Assembly: GCA_002070755.1 (NCBI GenBank)
Contig: MWDY01000280.1
Span: 1-7,096 of the forward strand
Source: Spirochaetes bacterium ADurb.Bin110
GTDB taxonomy: Bacteria > Spirochaetota > Spirochaetia > Treponematales > Rectinemataceae
Direction: 5' to 3'
DNA length: 7,096 nucleotides
Part shown: piece after piece, positions 1 through 6,622 of the stretch
Layout of the letters: every line of letters begins with the position of its first letter
How positions within the stretch are numbered: position 1 is the first letter of the stretch
Program-made: the position numbers and the translations under genes
The notes under the pieces: generated by a model
What the model was told of the DNA's origin: nothing
The model's input: the letters and a program-made list of their open reading frames with translations, nothing else
The model's database searches: none

Positions 1-25
1 GGAAGTAAGAGAGAAATTCAGCCAT
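1..25 (-). CDS. Start of a third oxidoreductase subunit gene, probably the beta (TPP-binding) subunit; partial
   Basis: Eight codons are visible (MAEFLSYF) before the gene leaves the left edge. The ATG at 25-23 overlaps the TAA stop of the alpha-subunit gene by one base (TAATG), and a GGAGG site at 37-33 sits 7 nt upstream, inside the last codons of that gene. This is strong evidence of a translated, coupled downstream gene. Its identity is inferred only from operon order: in KorDABC-type systems the beta subunit, which carries the thiamine diphosphate and catalytic site, follows alpha. The visible residues are too few to confirm this by similarity. Confidence 0.7.
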
Positions 26-1158
26 TAGAGTGCCTCCTTGATCGCTGCAAAGACTTCATCTGGATGAAAAAGCTCACCATTGGCCTTACCGAGCCTTATC
101 ACAGGTTGTTCGCACGCAGCCGATCTCTCTATCTCGAGTGCAAGCTGACCAAGATTCATCTCGGGCACGACAATTTTTTTTGCGGACGCTAATAAGGACT
201 TTACGGTCTTAATAGGGAAAGGCCATATAGTCTTAAGCCTAAGCATGCCTACTTTATAGCCTTCTTTGCGGGCACGCCTAACTGCAGAAAGAGATGCCAT
301 TGCAGAAGATCCGAAGGATACTACAGCCAGATCGCAACCCTCTAGCTCCTCTGCGAAATAGTCTGCCAACTCTTCGGTTTTGTTTTCGATCTTTAAATTG
401 AGACGGCGCGCAAGTGCTCCTGCTATGGCAGGCTTACTAGTCGGAGCGCCATTTTCATCGTGAGTCAGACCTGTACAGTGCCAACGATAACCCATTCCAA
501 AAGGAGCCATGGGCGGCACACCTCCGTCGGGATCCGCTGCATATGGCTTATAGCCTTCTGGGCTCTCTGGCATTGGCCTTCTAGGAATCGCATAGCTTGA
601 TGGATCGGGTAGAACAACTTTTTCTCGCATATGCCCAATCACTTCATCCATCAAGACTATGACTGGAACACGATACTTCTCAGATAGCTCAAAAGCGCGG
701 AATGTCAGCTCATAGCACTCCTTTACATTGCCAGGAGCTAATGCAATTATCGGATGATCTCCGTGTGTACCCCATCTGGCCTGCATTACATCCCCCTGAG
801 CTGGGCTCGTTGGCATACCGGTCGAAGGACCAACACGCTGTACATCTATGATAACTACAGGAATCTCGCAGAGGCCTGCATAGCCTATTGCTTCCTGCAT
901 CAGAGAAAAGCCAGGACCTGAAGTAGCGGTCATGGCTTTGGCACCAGTCAATGAAGCACCAATACACGCTGAAATTGAGCCAATCTCATCTTCCATTTGA
1001 ATGAATTTGCCTCCCACTTTTGGAAGCTCTTCCGAGCACATCTCGGCTATCTCTGTGGAAGGAGTGATAGGATAACCAGCATAGAATCGTAGCCCCGCAG
1101 CTATAGCAGCCATGGTGCATGCCTCGTTTCCTTGCATAAGCTTTATAGTTTCAGCCAT
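25..1158 (-). CDS. korA: 2-oxoacid:ferredoxin oxidoreductase, alpha subunit (probably 2-oxoglutarate type)
   Basis: This is the 377-aa alpha subunit of a cytoplasmic enzyme that interconverts a 2-oxoacid plus CoA with acyl-CoA plus CO2, using ferredoxin. The N-terminal pyrimidine-binding domain shows YPITPSTE at residues 29-36, MEDEIGS at 55-61, TSGPG at 79-83 and GPSTGMPT at 110-117, all typical of the family. The C-terminal domain II carries VPEMNLGQLALEIER, the usual KorA/VorB signature. Length is normal for the family without a fused gamma domain. The ATG at 1158 has GGAGG at 1169-1165 with 6-nt spacing, and it overlaps the preceding ferredoxin-subunit gene by 8 bp, so the two are translationally coupled. 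The YPITPSTE motif and the delta-alpha order favour 2-oxoglutarate as substrate, but a branched-chain 2-oxoacid (VOR) enzyme is not excluded from sequence alone. In an anaerobe it would serve either oxidative decarboxylation of 2-oxoglutarate or reductive 2-oxoglutarate synthesis. Confidence 0.93.
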   Translation of the reverse strand: MAETIKLMQGNEACTMAAIAAGLRFYAGYPITPSTEIAEMCSEELPKVGGKFIQMEDEIGSISACIGASLTGAKAMTATSGPGFSLMQEAIGYAGLCEIPVVIIDVQRVGPSTGMPTSPAQGDVMQARWGTHGDHPIIALAPGNVKECYELTFRAFELSEKYRVPVIVLMDEVIGHMREKVVLPDPSSYAIPRRPMPESPEGYKPYAADPDGGVPPMAPFGMGYRWHCTGLTHDENGAPTSKPAIAGALARRLNLKIENKTEELADYFAEELEGCDLAVVSFGSSAMASLSAVRRARKEGYKVGMLRLKTIWPFPIKTVKSLLASAKKIVVPEMNLGQLALEIERSAACEQPVIRLGKANGELFHPDEVFAAIKEAL

Positions 1159-1426
1159 GGGATGCCTCCGATTTTAAGCCCAGACCAACCTGATTGATGC
1201 CTGCTTCGAATTTAGCTTTTTCTTCGACAGGGTGAACTTCAATCGCAAAATCGGGACAACGGAGTTCACACATTCTGCATCCGATGCAGTCATCCGGCCT
1301 GGCAGGAAAAGCCTTTTCGTTTCTTAGCTCCAACACCTTCTTTGGGCAGAAAGCCACACAGATGTTGCAACCTTTGCAGTATTTTACTCTGACGATGTGA
1401 AAAAATTTCTTTTGAGGACCAGCCAT
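1151..1426 (-). CDS. korD: 2-oxoacid:ferredoxin oxidoreductase, delta (2[4Fe-4S] ferredoxin) subunit
   Basis: This 91-aa bacterial-type ferredoxin has two complete 4Fe-4S motifs. The first is CKGCNICVAFCP (Cys17, 20, 23, 27) and the second is CIGCRMCELRCP (Cys47, 50, 53, 57). It is expected to pass electrons from the catalytic alpha/beta subunits to external ferredoxin. The tail after residue 65 is short, charged and not obviously conserved. It is the first gene of the operon and overlaps the alpha gene by 8 bp. The start is uncertain. I chose the ATG at 1426 because MAGPQKKF resembles the short N-termini of the family, although it has only a weak site (AAGAG) upstream. An in-frame GTG at 1456 would add ten residues (MRRLFFKSKE), but it directly follows an in-frame TGA and has no Shine-Dalgarno sequence. 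The electron-carrier role is secure; the exact 2-oxoacid is not. Confidence 0.9.
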   Translation of the reverse strand: MAGPQKKFFHIVRVKYCKGCNICVAFCPKKVLELRNEKAFPARPDDCIGCRMCELRCPDFAIEVHPVEEKAKFEAGINQVGLGLKSEASHG

Positions 1427-1456
1427 TTCTTTGCTCTTGAAAAATAATCGCCGCAC

Positions 1457-1477
1457 TCAATCTAACAGACCGAGCAT
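1457..1477 (-). other. Possible upstream mini-ORF in the korD leader
   Basis: The AAAGGAG at 1486-1480 is the best ribosome-binding sequence in the leader of the ferredoxin-subunit gene. The only ATG close to it, at 1477-1475, opens a six-codon frame (MLGLLD) that ends in TGA immediately before the in-frame GTG at 1456. The spacing of 2 nt is shorter than normal, so translation is doubtful. GAGC/GCTC arms at 1472-1482 could form a small hairpin that masks part of this site. This may be a leader peptide or a chance arrangement. Confidence 0.2.
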
Positions 1478-1555
1478 TGCTCCTTTAGATGTTCCTTCAA
1501 AAAAGAAAAACTTTAAAGGATAAATATAAGCAGGAATGCATTACGGCGTTTTTTT

Positions 1556-1584
1556 ATTTTACAGTTTATTCACGATTTTGTCAA
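1556..1584 (-). promoter_or_regulatory. Promoter of the kor operon (sigma-70 type)
   Basis: On the minus strand there is a perfect -35 box TTGACA at 1584-1579, a 17-bp spacer, and a -10 box TAAAAT (5 of 6) at 1561-1556. Transcription would start near 1549, giving a leader of about 120 nt before the ATG at 1426. The near-consensus match suggests a strong basal promoter. Confidence 0.7.
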
Positions 1585-1588
1585 AATC
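1574..1588. promoter_or_regulatory. Perfect 15-bp palindrome across both -35 boxes, candidate operator
   Basis: GATTTTG-T-CAAAATC is a perfect inverted repeat with 7-bp arms and a single central base. It covers the -35 elements of both divergent promoters (minus-strand 1584-1579 and plus-strand 1578-1583). A dimeric regulator bound here could control the kor operon and the carboxyltransferase gene together. Part of the symmetry follows from two opposed TTGaCA-like boxes sharing bases, so operator function is an inference. Confidence 0.4.
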
Positions 1589-1606
1589 TATCAATTCTTG
1601 CATAAA
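1578..1606 (+). promoter_or_regulatory. Candidate promoter of the carboxyltransferase gene
   Basis: On the plus strand TTGTCA (5 of 6) lies at 1578-1583, then a 17-bp spacer, then CATAAA (4 of 6) at 1601-1606. Transcription would begin near 1613, about 60 nt before the ATG at 1676. The -35 box coincides with the -35 box of the opposite promoter on the other strand. A weaker alternative is TTGCAT at 1598-1603 with GATACT at 1621-1626. Confidence 0.4.
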
Positions 1607-1675
1607 CCATATATGCTGCCGATACTTGTCGCTTCCAGCGATTTGAGATACAAATAGACTCCAGGAGTTTTTGAG

Positions 1676-3412
1676 ATGAAATACTTAAAGATTCGCGATT
1701 TAACACTTCGCGATGGTCAACAGTCACAATTTGCTACACGCATGAATAATAAGCAGGTCAAGGCCGTACTGGATGATTATCGCCAGAGTCATTTTTATGC
1801 TATGGAAGTATGGGGTGGCGCTGTTCCTGACTCAGTCATGAGATTTCTTGGTGAAGATCCATGGGATAGGCTCACTACAATCAAGGAAGGAATTGGCAAT
1901 GCCTCAAAACTGACTGCCCTCTCTCGTGGGCGCAATCTATTTGGATATAACCCCTATCCTGATTCGGTAATCGAAGGCTTTTGCAGAAATGCCATTGCAG
2001 CGGGCGTAGATATCATGAGGATTTTCGATGCGCTCAACGACATCGACAATATGAAGTCTTCGATCCGCTCTGTTAAGGAGGCAGGTGGCCTAGCAGATTG
2101 TGCGGTCTGCTATACTGTCGATCCGCATTTCACATTGAGAGACAGAATAAAAGGGATTTTTTCCGGCAAGAAGATACCACCAAAGATTTTCACCGTAGAT
2201 TATTATGTCAAGAAAGCAAAAGAGCTTGCTTCTCTCGGCGCTGACATGATCACAATCAAAGATATGGCAGGACTGATAACTCCTACTATGGCTGCTGATC
2301 TCATAAAAGCGCTAAAAAATGAACTTGAGATTCCTATTGATCTTCATACTCATTGCACGCCAGGCTTCGGAGTTGCAAGTCTGCTTGCAGCTATGGTCAA
2401 TGGAGTCGACATTGTAGATACGGCAATTCTGTCTTTTTCTGGAGGGCCCGCCGCCCCGGCTTATGAAATAATACGCATTTTTGCAGACAGATTGAGCCTC
2501 TCCGTAGATGTCGACAATGCTGCTGTCGCAAGAATAGACAAACGTCTTAGGCAAATCCGAGCAGAACTTGCAGCCTTCGATCAATATAAAAGACTTCCGC
2601 CTGAACTCGATCTTTCTAAGGATAGCCTATCACCAGAGCTCTCTAGGCTCTTTGATGACGCTATAGAAGCAGCTGTCGGAGGCAAGTACCAAAAATCTCT
2701 CGCAATCTGCCAGCAAATAGAAAAAGCCTTTTCCTACCCCGAGCCAGATGAGATTGTGCGTCACGCACAGATACCTGGCGGCATGTATACCAACATGCTC
2801 ACTCAGCTCAAGGAAGCCAAGCTGGAACATCTCCTCAATGAAGTTCTTCATCTTGTGCCAACTGTGCGGCTCGATGCTGGACTCCCTCCGCTTGTAACTC
2901 CTACCAGTCAGATTGTAGGTGTCCAGGCGGTGAACTGCGTTATAAGCATGCACGAGGGAAAGGACATGTACGAAAACGTCTCGAAAAACTTCGAAGACCT
3001 TATCCTCGGTTTATATGGAAAGACGCCATGGCCAGTCGATCCTGAATTCCGCTATAAAATATGTGGCACAAGAGAAGAAGTTCCTTATGACACAAGCAAG
3101 TACAAACCTCAAGATAACCCACCGGTTCCAGAAGCAGGAGGAACTCTGCTCGCATTGAATGAAAAAGAACAACTACTTCTAGAGCTATTCCCTTCGGTGG
3201 CAGCCAAGTTCTTGAAAAATAAAAGGATTGCGGAATGGCAAGCAGCACATCCAGAAGGTATCCCTTCTGAAGCACAACCGCAACCTGCAGAACATCCCAT
3301 TTCCCTATACTTTGATCCTAATTACGAGCCAAATGATGGAGAGCCACCATCTTTCTGGGAGATTGCACCAGGTTGGGCAGGATGGACAGATTATATCTCT
3401 ATAGAACAATAG
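1676..3412 (+). CDS. Carboxyltransferase of the OadA / PycB / transcarboxylase-5S family, without a biotinyl domain
   Basis: This 578-aa protein has a DRE-TIM (HMGL-like) barrel followed by the conserved carboxylase domain. Visible active-site features: LRDGQQS at 11-17 (metal Asp13, Gln16), RIFDALND at 115-122 (Arg115), ITIKDMAGL at 192-200 (Lys195, the carboxylated metal ligand), DLHTH at 222-226 (His224, His226), PGGMYTN at 367-373 (Thr372, probably the proton-transfer Thr of pyruvate carboxylase) and TPTSQIVG at 408-415. It should move CO2 between biotin and pyruvate/oxaloacetate. Relative to typical OadA there are roughly 50 extra residues at about 306-360, SGGPAAPAYE at 255-264 where 5S has SLGPGHNPTE, and an unusual proline- and tryptophan-containing tail after 480. 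No biotinylation motif (AMKM) is present, so a separate biotin carrier is needed and none is in view. The ATG at 1676 has AGGAG at 1663-1667 with 8-nt spacing. It could serve oxaloacetate decarboxylation, pyruvate carboxylation or transcarboxylation; the sequence does not decide. Confidence 0.85.
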   Translation: MKYLKIRDLTLRDGQQSQFATRMNNKQVKAVLDDYRQSHFYAMEVWGGAVPDSVMRFLGEDPWDRLTTIKEGIGNASKLTALSRGRNLFGYNPYPDSVIEGFCRNAIAAGVDIMRIFDALNDIDNMKSSIRSVKEAGGLADCAVCYTVDPHFTLRDRIKGIFSGKKIPPKIFTVDYYVKKAKELASLGADMITIKDMAGLITPTMAADLIKALKNELEIPIDLHTHCTPGFGVASLLAAMVNGVDIVDTAILSFSGGPAAPAYEIIRIFADRLSLSVDVDNAAVARIDKRLRQIRAELAAFDQYKRLPPELDLSKDSLSPELSRLFDDAIEAAVGGKYQKSLAICQQIEKAFSYPEPDEIVRHAQIPGGMYTNMLTQLKEAKLEHLLNEVLHLVPTVRLDAGLPPLVTPTSQIVGVQAVNCVISMHEGKDMYENVSKNFEDLILGLYGKTPWPVDPEFRYKICGTREEVPYDTSKYKPQDNPPVPEAGGTLLALNEKEQLLLELFPSVAAKFLKNKRIAEWQAAHPEGIPSEAQPQPAEHPISLYFDPNYEPNDGEPPSFWEIAPGWAGWTDYISIEQ

Positions 3413-3430
3413 AAAGCTCTCTTAGCTTCC

Positions 3431-4864
3431 CTAGCCCTTGATTACCAAGAGAGGCTTGGCACGTGCCACAAGACTTGCAAGGCCAGAACCGCTCACCGTT
3501 TTCACAACATCGTCCACGTTTTTATAGGCAATAGGAGCTTCTTCACAGGCCAATCGTTTGCTAGCTGCAAGCAATATTACAGAATGCGCGCGCATCTGGT
3601 CTGTAAGAGTATCAAACTGAATCTGACGTGCAGCTGCGTTACGGCTCATACGCCTGCCTGCCCCATGTGCAACGCTTCCAAAACTATCTTCCATAGCTTT
3701 AGGTCCGCCAACCAATATATAGCTGCCTCTCATCATATCACCAGGCAAAAGAACGGGTTGGCCAACTTCTCGCGCATGGAGGGATAGCTCAGGGTGGCCA
3801 GCAGGAAAAGCGCGTGTAGCACCCTTTCTGTGAACAAGTAGCCGCTTTTCCTTTCCTTCGACGGTATGGGTCTCAAATTTTGCAATGTTATGGGCAACAT
3901 CATATAAGAGTTGCATTCCAAGCGAATCCCAGGGCTTTCCAAATTCCTGGGCAAAAACCTCACGCACAGAATAGGTTATCATCTGCCTGTTTATCCATGC
4001 AAAGTTTGCAGCCGCCGCCATAGCCGAAAGATATTCTTTGGCGATAGGATCGCGAATAGGTATGCTAACAAAATCATGTTCATATAGAGGCAGCTTATAC
4101 TGTCTCATCTTCGGGCGCATGCGCGCGATATACTCTGTAGCAACCTGATGGCCCAAACCCCTTGATCCGGTGTGGATCCAGATAAGTACTTGCCCCTCGA
4201 ATAGGCCATAGGCCTTAGCGCGTGCTGTGTCAAAAATGCGCTCTACTGTAGCTATCTCGAGAAAATGGTTACCTGCCCCCAGAGTTCCGAATTCTTCCTT
4301 TCCCCTCTCTACAGCCCTATCGCTTACTGCTCGCTCATCGGCTTCCTCTAGACGTCCTCCGCTTTCAACAGATTCGAGGTCGGAATCTTCTGCAAATCCC
4401 TTAGCCAAAGTCCACTGCAGCCCGTTGTCCATCGCTTTTCGAGCTTCTTTAGCAGATACTCTCAACGCACCTTTCGAACCAACCCCTGATGGTACACGGG
4501 AGAAAAGCTCCTTGCCGATAGATTCGAGTCTCGGACGAACCATTTCCTCATCGAGAGAAGTAAGAATTACTCTTACGCCGCAATTTATGTCGAATCCCAC
4601 ACCTCCAGGCGATACAATGCCTTCATCTATGTCGAAGGCAGCCACGCCGCCTATCGGAAAAGCAAAACCCTGATGCATATCGGGCATGCCAAGCGCTTCT
4701 TTTACTATGCCAGGCTGTCGAGCTACATTTACTAGCTGTTCTATGGATTTGTCTTCACGAAGAAGGTCGAAAAGCGATTCGGAGGCGTAGATGCGAGCAG
4801 GAACACGCATTCCTTCCCTCACAGGAATCAGATATGAGAACGGATCGATCCTTTCGATTTCCAT
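3431..4864 (-). CDS. rtcB: RNA-splicing ligase RtcB (GTP-dependent 3'-phosphate RNA ligase)
   Basis: RtcB joins RNA 3'-phosphate or 2',3'-cyclic phosphate ends to 5'-OH ends using GTP and Mn2+. The 477-aa protein has full family length and all key residues visible: MPDMHQGFAFPIGG at 60-73, SPGGVGFDINCGVR at 85-98 (metal ligands Asp92, Cys95), GTLGAGNHFLEI at 193-204 (Asn199, His200), HTGSRGLGHQ at 231-240 (His231), YDVAHNIAK at 321-329 (His325), HGAGRRMSR at 400-408 (His400, the guanylylated nucleophile by analogy with Pyrococcus His404) and a C-terminal VIKG (Lys476). The ATG at 4864 was chosen because MEIERIDPFSYLIP matches the usual N-terminus and an AGGAAGG site lies at 4874-4868. The reading frame stays open to 4978, but that would add 38 atypical residues overlapping murI. 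It starts 14 bp after murI and is probably co-transcribed with it. No archease or RNA-repair partner is in the window, so its cellular RNA target is unknown. Confidence 0.96.
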   Translation of the reverse strand: MEIERIDPFSYLIPVREGMRVPARIYASESLFDLLREDKSIEQLVNVARQPGIVKEALGMPDMHQGFAFPIGGVAAFDIDEGIVSPGGVGFDINCGVRVILTSLDEEMVRPRLESIGKELFSRVPSGVGSKGALRVSAKEARKAMDNGLQWTLAKGFAEDSDLESVESGGRLEEADERAVSDRAVERGKEEFGTLGAGNHFLEIATVERIFDTARAKAYGLFEGQVLIWIHTGSRGLGHQVATEYIARMRPKMRQYKLPLYEHDFVSIPIRDPIAKEYLSAMAAAANFAWINRQMITYSVREVFAQEFGKPWDSLGMQLLYDVAHNIAKFETHTVEGKEKRLLVHRKGATRAFPAGHPELSLHAREVGQPVLLPGDMMRGSYILVGGPKAMEDSFGSVAHGAGRRMSRNAAARQIQFDTLTDQMRAHSVILLAASKRLACEEAPIAYKNVDDVVKTVSGSGLASLVARAKPLLVIKG

Positions 4865-4878
4865 AAGCCTTCCTGCTT

Positions 4879-5721
4879 TTAGATAAGACGTTCTATACTG
4901 CAAGCCTCCGGAATTCCTAATCTGCTCAACATAGTGCGATACGCTTTCTCTGTCCCCGAAGTTACTATTTCTAGACAAGATTTTACAGATTCGCTAAAAA
5001 GGACCCCCTCGGCTTGTTCTGCATTTTCAATGCTTCTGTTTTCTATCAAATTGGATTGCCAGTCTGCTTTCTTCAATAGCTCGATTACAGCTTTGGCTTG
5101 CAGATCGGCAGGATCGATAAATTCCATCTCTGGCGCTAGAGACTTGAATAAGTCCATAACAATGGGATAATGCGTGCAGCCAAGAAGCACCGAATGAACC
5201 GGATGAAGCGCTGCAAGCTGTGCGAGCATGGATGAGATCTCCTTGCTGATGGCTGATTTGTCATCTATTGATTCATCGATAAGCGCAGCTAGCCTGCGGC
5301 TTGGTACCCCATGAATGTGCACGGCAGGATTAAGATCGCTTACCAGTTTTGCATGCAAGCCTGATCTGACAGTGAACTCCGTGCCAAATAGGCCTAGATC
5401 CGACTCCCCGCAAGTGGCGAGATATTGCGCTGCCGGAGAGATGATATCGACTATCGAAGATCCCCAAAAAGGCTTCAAGCGATCTATCGTAGCAGAAATA
5501 GTATTGCATGCAATCGCCACGATTCGAATATTACGTTCCGAAAGGACTTCTAGCATTCGTAAAGTTAGCTCTACTATTTCATCCAATGGCCTGTTGCCAT
5601 AAGGCACATTTGCATTATCGCCTATGTAGACAATATCAGCTGGTACATTTCTCAATAAAAGGCTCCTAACAACTGTGAGCCCGCCCATGCCGCTATCGAT
5701 TACTCCAATTTTCTCGTTCAT
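4879..5721 (-). CDS. murI: Glutamate racemase
   Basis: MurI is a cofactor-independent cytoplasmic racemase converting L- to D-glutamate for peptidoglycan. The 280-aa protein shows both catalytic-cysteine motifs: ACNTISA with Cys72 and GCTHYP with Cys182 followed by His184. It also has DSGMGGLTVV at 9-18, DNANVPYG at 35-42 (usually DTARVPYG) and GTEFTVRSG at 113-121. The start is not certain. The ATG at 5721 gives the standard family N-terminus (MNEKIGVIDSGMGG) but has no Shine-Dalgarno sequence. An in-frame TTG at 5757 has TAAGG 7 nt upstream and would add twelve residues (MTENNCRVSILF). A possible promoter placing the transcript start close to the ATG at 5721 would make the message leaderless. 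It is followed after 14 bp by rtcB, probably in one transcript. Confidence 0.95.
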   Translation of the reverse strand: MNEKIGVIDSGMGGLTVVRSLLLRNVPADIVYIGDNANVPYGNRPLDEIVELTLRMLEVLSERNIRIVAIACNTISATIDRLKPFWGSSIVDIISPAAQYLATCGESDLGLFGTEFTVRSGLHAKLVSDLNPAVHIHGVPSRRLAALIDESIDDKSAISKEISSMLAQLAALHPVHSVLLGCTHYPIVMDLFKSLAPEMEFIDPADLQAKAVIELLKKADWQSNLIENRSIENAEQAEGVLFSESVKSCLEIVTSGTEKAYRTMLSRLGIPEACSIERLI

Positions 5722-5729
5722 GAACAATA

Positions 5730-5757
5730 TTGATACACGACAATTGTTTTCTGTCAA
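5730..5757 (-). promoter_or_regulatory. Candidate murI promoter within an imperfect palindrome
   Basis: On the minus strand there is a perfect TTGACA at 5757-5752, a 16-bp spacer and TATCAA (4 of 6) at 5735-5730. The expected start point is about 5723, next to the ATG at 5721. The elements lie within a 30-bp imperfect palindrome (5729-5758) centred on ACAATTGT. An alternative -10, TATTAT (5 of 6) at 5795-5790, lacks a good -35 but would give a leader that includes the TAAGG site before the TTG at 5757. Confidence 0.35.
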
Positions 5758-5817
5758 TCGAATGCCTTAGAGCAAAAACGTCCACCTCTATAATAGCTTT
5801 ATTATTGCGATGCTTTG

Positions 5818-6549
5818 CTATTCCAATATGAGCTCGAATTCAGCAGACACTGTAACGCTGATTTCAATCTCTCCTGGACTTATAGACTCTGAGCCGAAGG
5901 CCGCTGCCTTCATAACCATATTTCCGGTATCGAGTGCTGAGAATCTATCTTGTATACTGACTCTTATGGGAGCTCCCAATCTCAAGCCTAGCGCGCTAGC
6001 ACCAACCTCGGCCTTTGAGCCAGCCTCCAAGCAGGCTGACTTGATGAGTTGAGCCTTAAATGCTTCTAGATCTCTACGATCATAAGAGACTGACCGTACA
6101 ACATTTGCTCCAGCTGCTATTGCTTTATCGATGATCATGGCTACAGATTCCAGATCCGAAATTTCCACTGAAATGCTTGTTTCCGCCCTGTAGCCTTTTA
6201 TGACATTCTCTCTGTCTTTTTCTGTGCTATATACTGGCGAAATACGGTAAGAACTTGTCTTCATCTTAAGTCGCTGGATGCCTGCTTGAGATAGAGCATC
6301 GAGGACCATGGAGGCTTGATATCCAAGTTGCTCTTGGGCATTTGAGGCAGTATCAGTTTGTATCTCAATCCCGAGACTCAAATTGGCCACATCCGGCTCT
6401 ACATACATAGCTGCTTGACCGTAAACCTGAATACTATGGCTAGACGCTGATTGTGCACCCGCGGCCACGGCGATAAAAGACCAGATAACCAATCCAAAGA
6501 GGCCAGAACAAATAATAAAAAAGCCCTTTTTCTTTTGAGCTATGCTCAT
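5818..6549 (-). CDS. Exported SIMPL-domain (DUF541, YggE-like) protein
   Basis: This 243-aa protein begins with a Sec-type signal peptide: basic KKK at 6-8, a hydrophobic core at about 10-30, and a probable cleavage near AAGAQ at 29-33. There is no lipobox, so the mature protein is expected to be soluble outside the cytoplasmic membrane. The rest matches the SIMPL/DUF541 family: SIQVYGQAAMYVEPDVANLSLGIE just after the signal (39-62), a central part with YRISPVYS and an IDKAIAAGANVV segment, and a C-terminal strand EIEISVTVSAEFEL. Length is close to E. coli YggE. The biochemical role of the family is poorly defined; YggE has been linked to oxidative stress tolerance. The ATG at 6549 has a strong AGGAGG at 6560-6555 with 5-nt spacing. 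It lies downstream of a TetR-like regulator gene on the same strand and upstream of murI. Confidence 0.88.
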   Translation of the reverse strand: MSIAQKKKGFFIICSGLFGLVIWSFIAVAAGAQSASSHSIQVYGQAAMYVEPDVANLSLGIEIQTDTASNAQEQLGYQASMVLDALSQAGIQRLKMKTSSYRISPVYSTEKDRENVIKGYRAETSISVEISDLESVAMIIDKAIAAGANVVRSVSYDRRDLEAFKAQLIKSACLEAGSKAEVGASALGLRLGAPIRVSIQDRFSALDTGNMVMKAAAFGSESISPGEIEISVTVSAEFELILE

Positions 6550-6603
6550 AGTCTCCTCCTTGCTTATTATATGTTGAGATAGAAGTCTTAGATATAGGTA
6601 AGT

Positions 6604-6622
6604 ATTGAGCTACTTGTTCAAT
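6604..6622. promoter_or_regulatory. Inverted repeat between the TetR-like and SIMPL genes, candidate operator
   Basis: ATTGAGC-TACTT-GTTCAAT has 7-bp arms matching at 6 of 7 positions around a 5-bp centre, 19 bp in all, which is a common TetR-operator format. On the minus strand a weak -35 (TTGAAC, 6621-6616) lies inside it, with TATATC at 6596-6591 as a possible -10 (spacer 19, longer than ideal). If real, the upstream regulator could repress the SIMPL gene from here. Assignment is tentative. Confidence 0.25.

Noticed and set aside
255..264. Apparent loss of a catalytic threonine in the carboxyltransferase SGGPAAPAYE loop (residue numbering)
   Set aside because: The loop resembles the transcarboxylase 5S version (SLGPGHNPTE), and the probable catalytic Thr is retained at residue 372 in PGGMYTN, so there is no evidence of inactivation.
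2312..3300. Several 60-110 codon minus-strand frames opposite the carboxyltransferase gene
   Set aside because: They overlap one another and lie opposite a conserved gene with clear active-site motifs; their translations show no family features.
3413..3430. Small hairpin (AAGCT/AGCTT, 3414-3428) in the 18-bp gap between the convergent carboxyltransferase and rtcB genes, as a bidirectional terminator
   Set aside because: The stem is only 5 bp, not GC-rich, and no T-run follows on either strand. Termination is expected here but not demonstrated by this element.
4227..4673. 148-codon plus-strand open frame inside rtcB
   Set aside because: It is antisense to highly conserved RtcB motifs, serine/proline-rich in a way expected from a complementary frame, and has no recognisable domain.
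5790..5805. ATAATA/TATTAT inverted repeat after the SIMPL stop codon as a terminator
   Set aside because: The stem is entirely A/T with no adjoining T-run on the minus strand, so it would be a poor intrinsic terminator; it may instead reflect a -10 element.
6566..6571. Perfect TATAAT on the minus strand just upstream of the SIMPL gene
   Set aside because: It would place the transcript start inside the ribosome-binding site, and there is no acceptable -35 at 16-18 bp.
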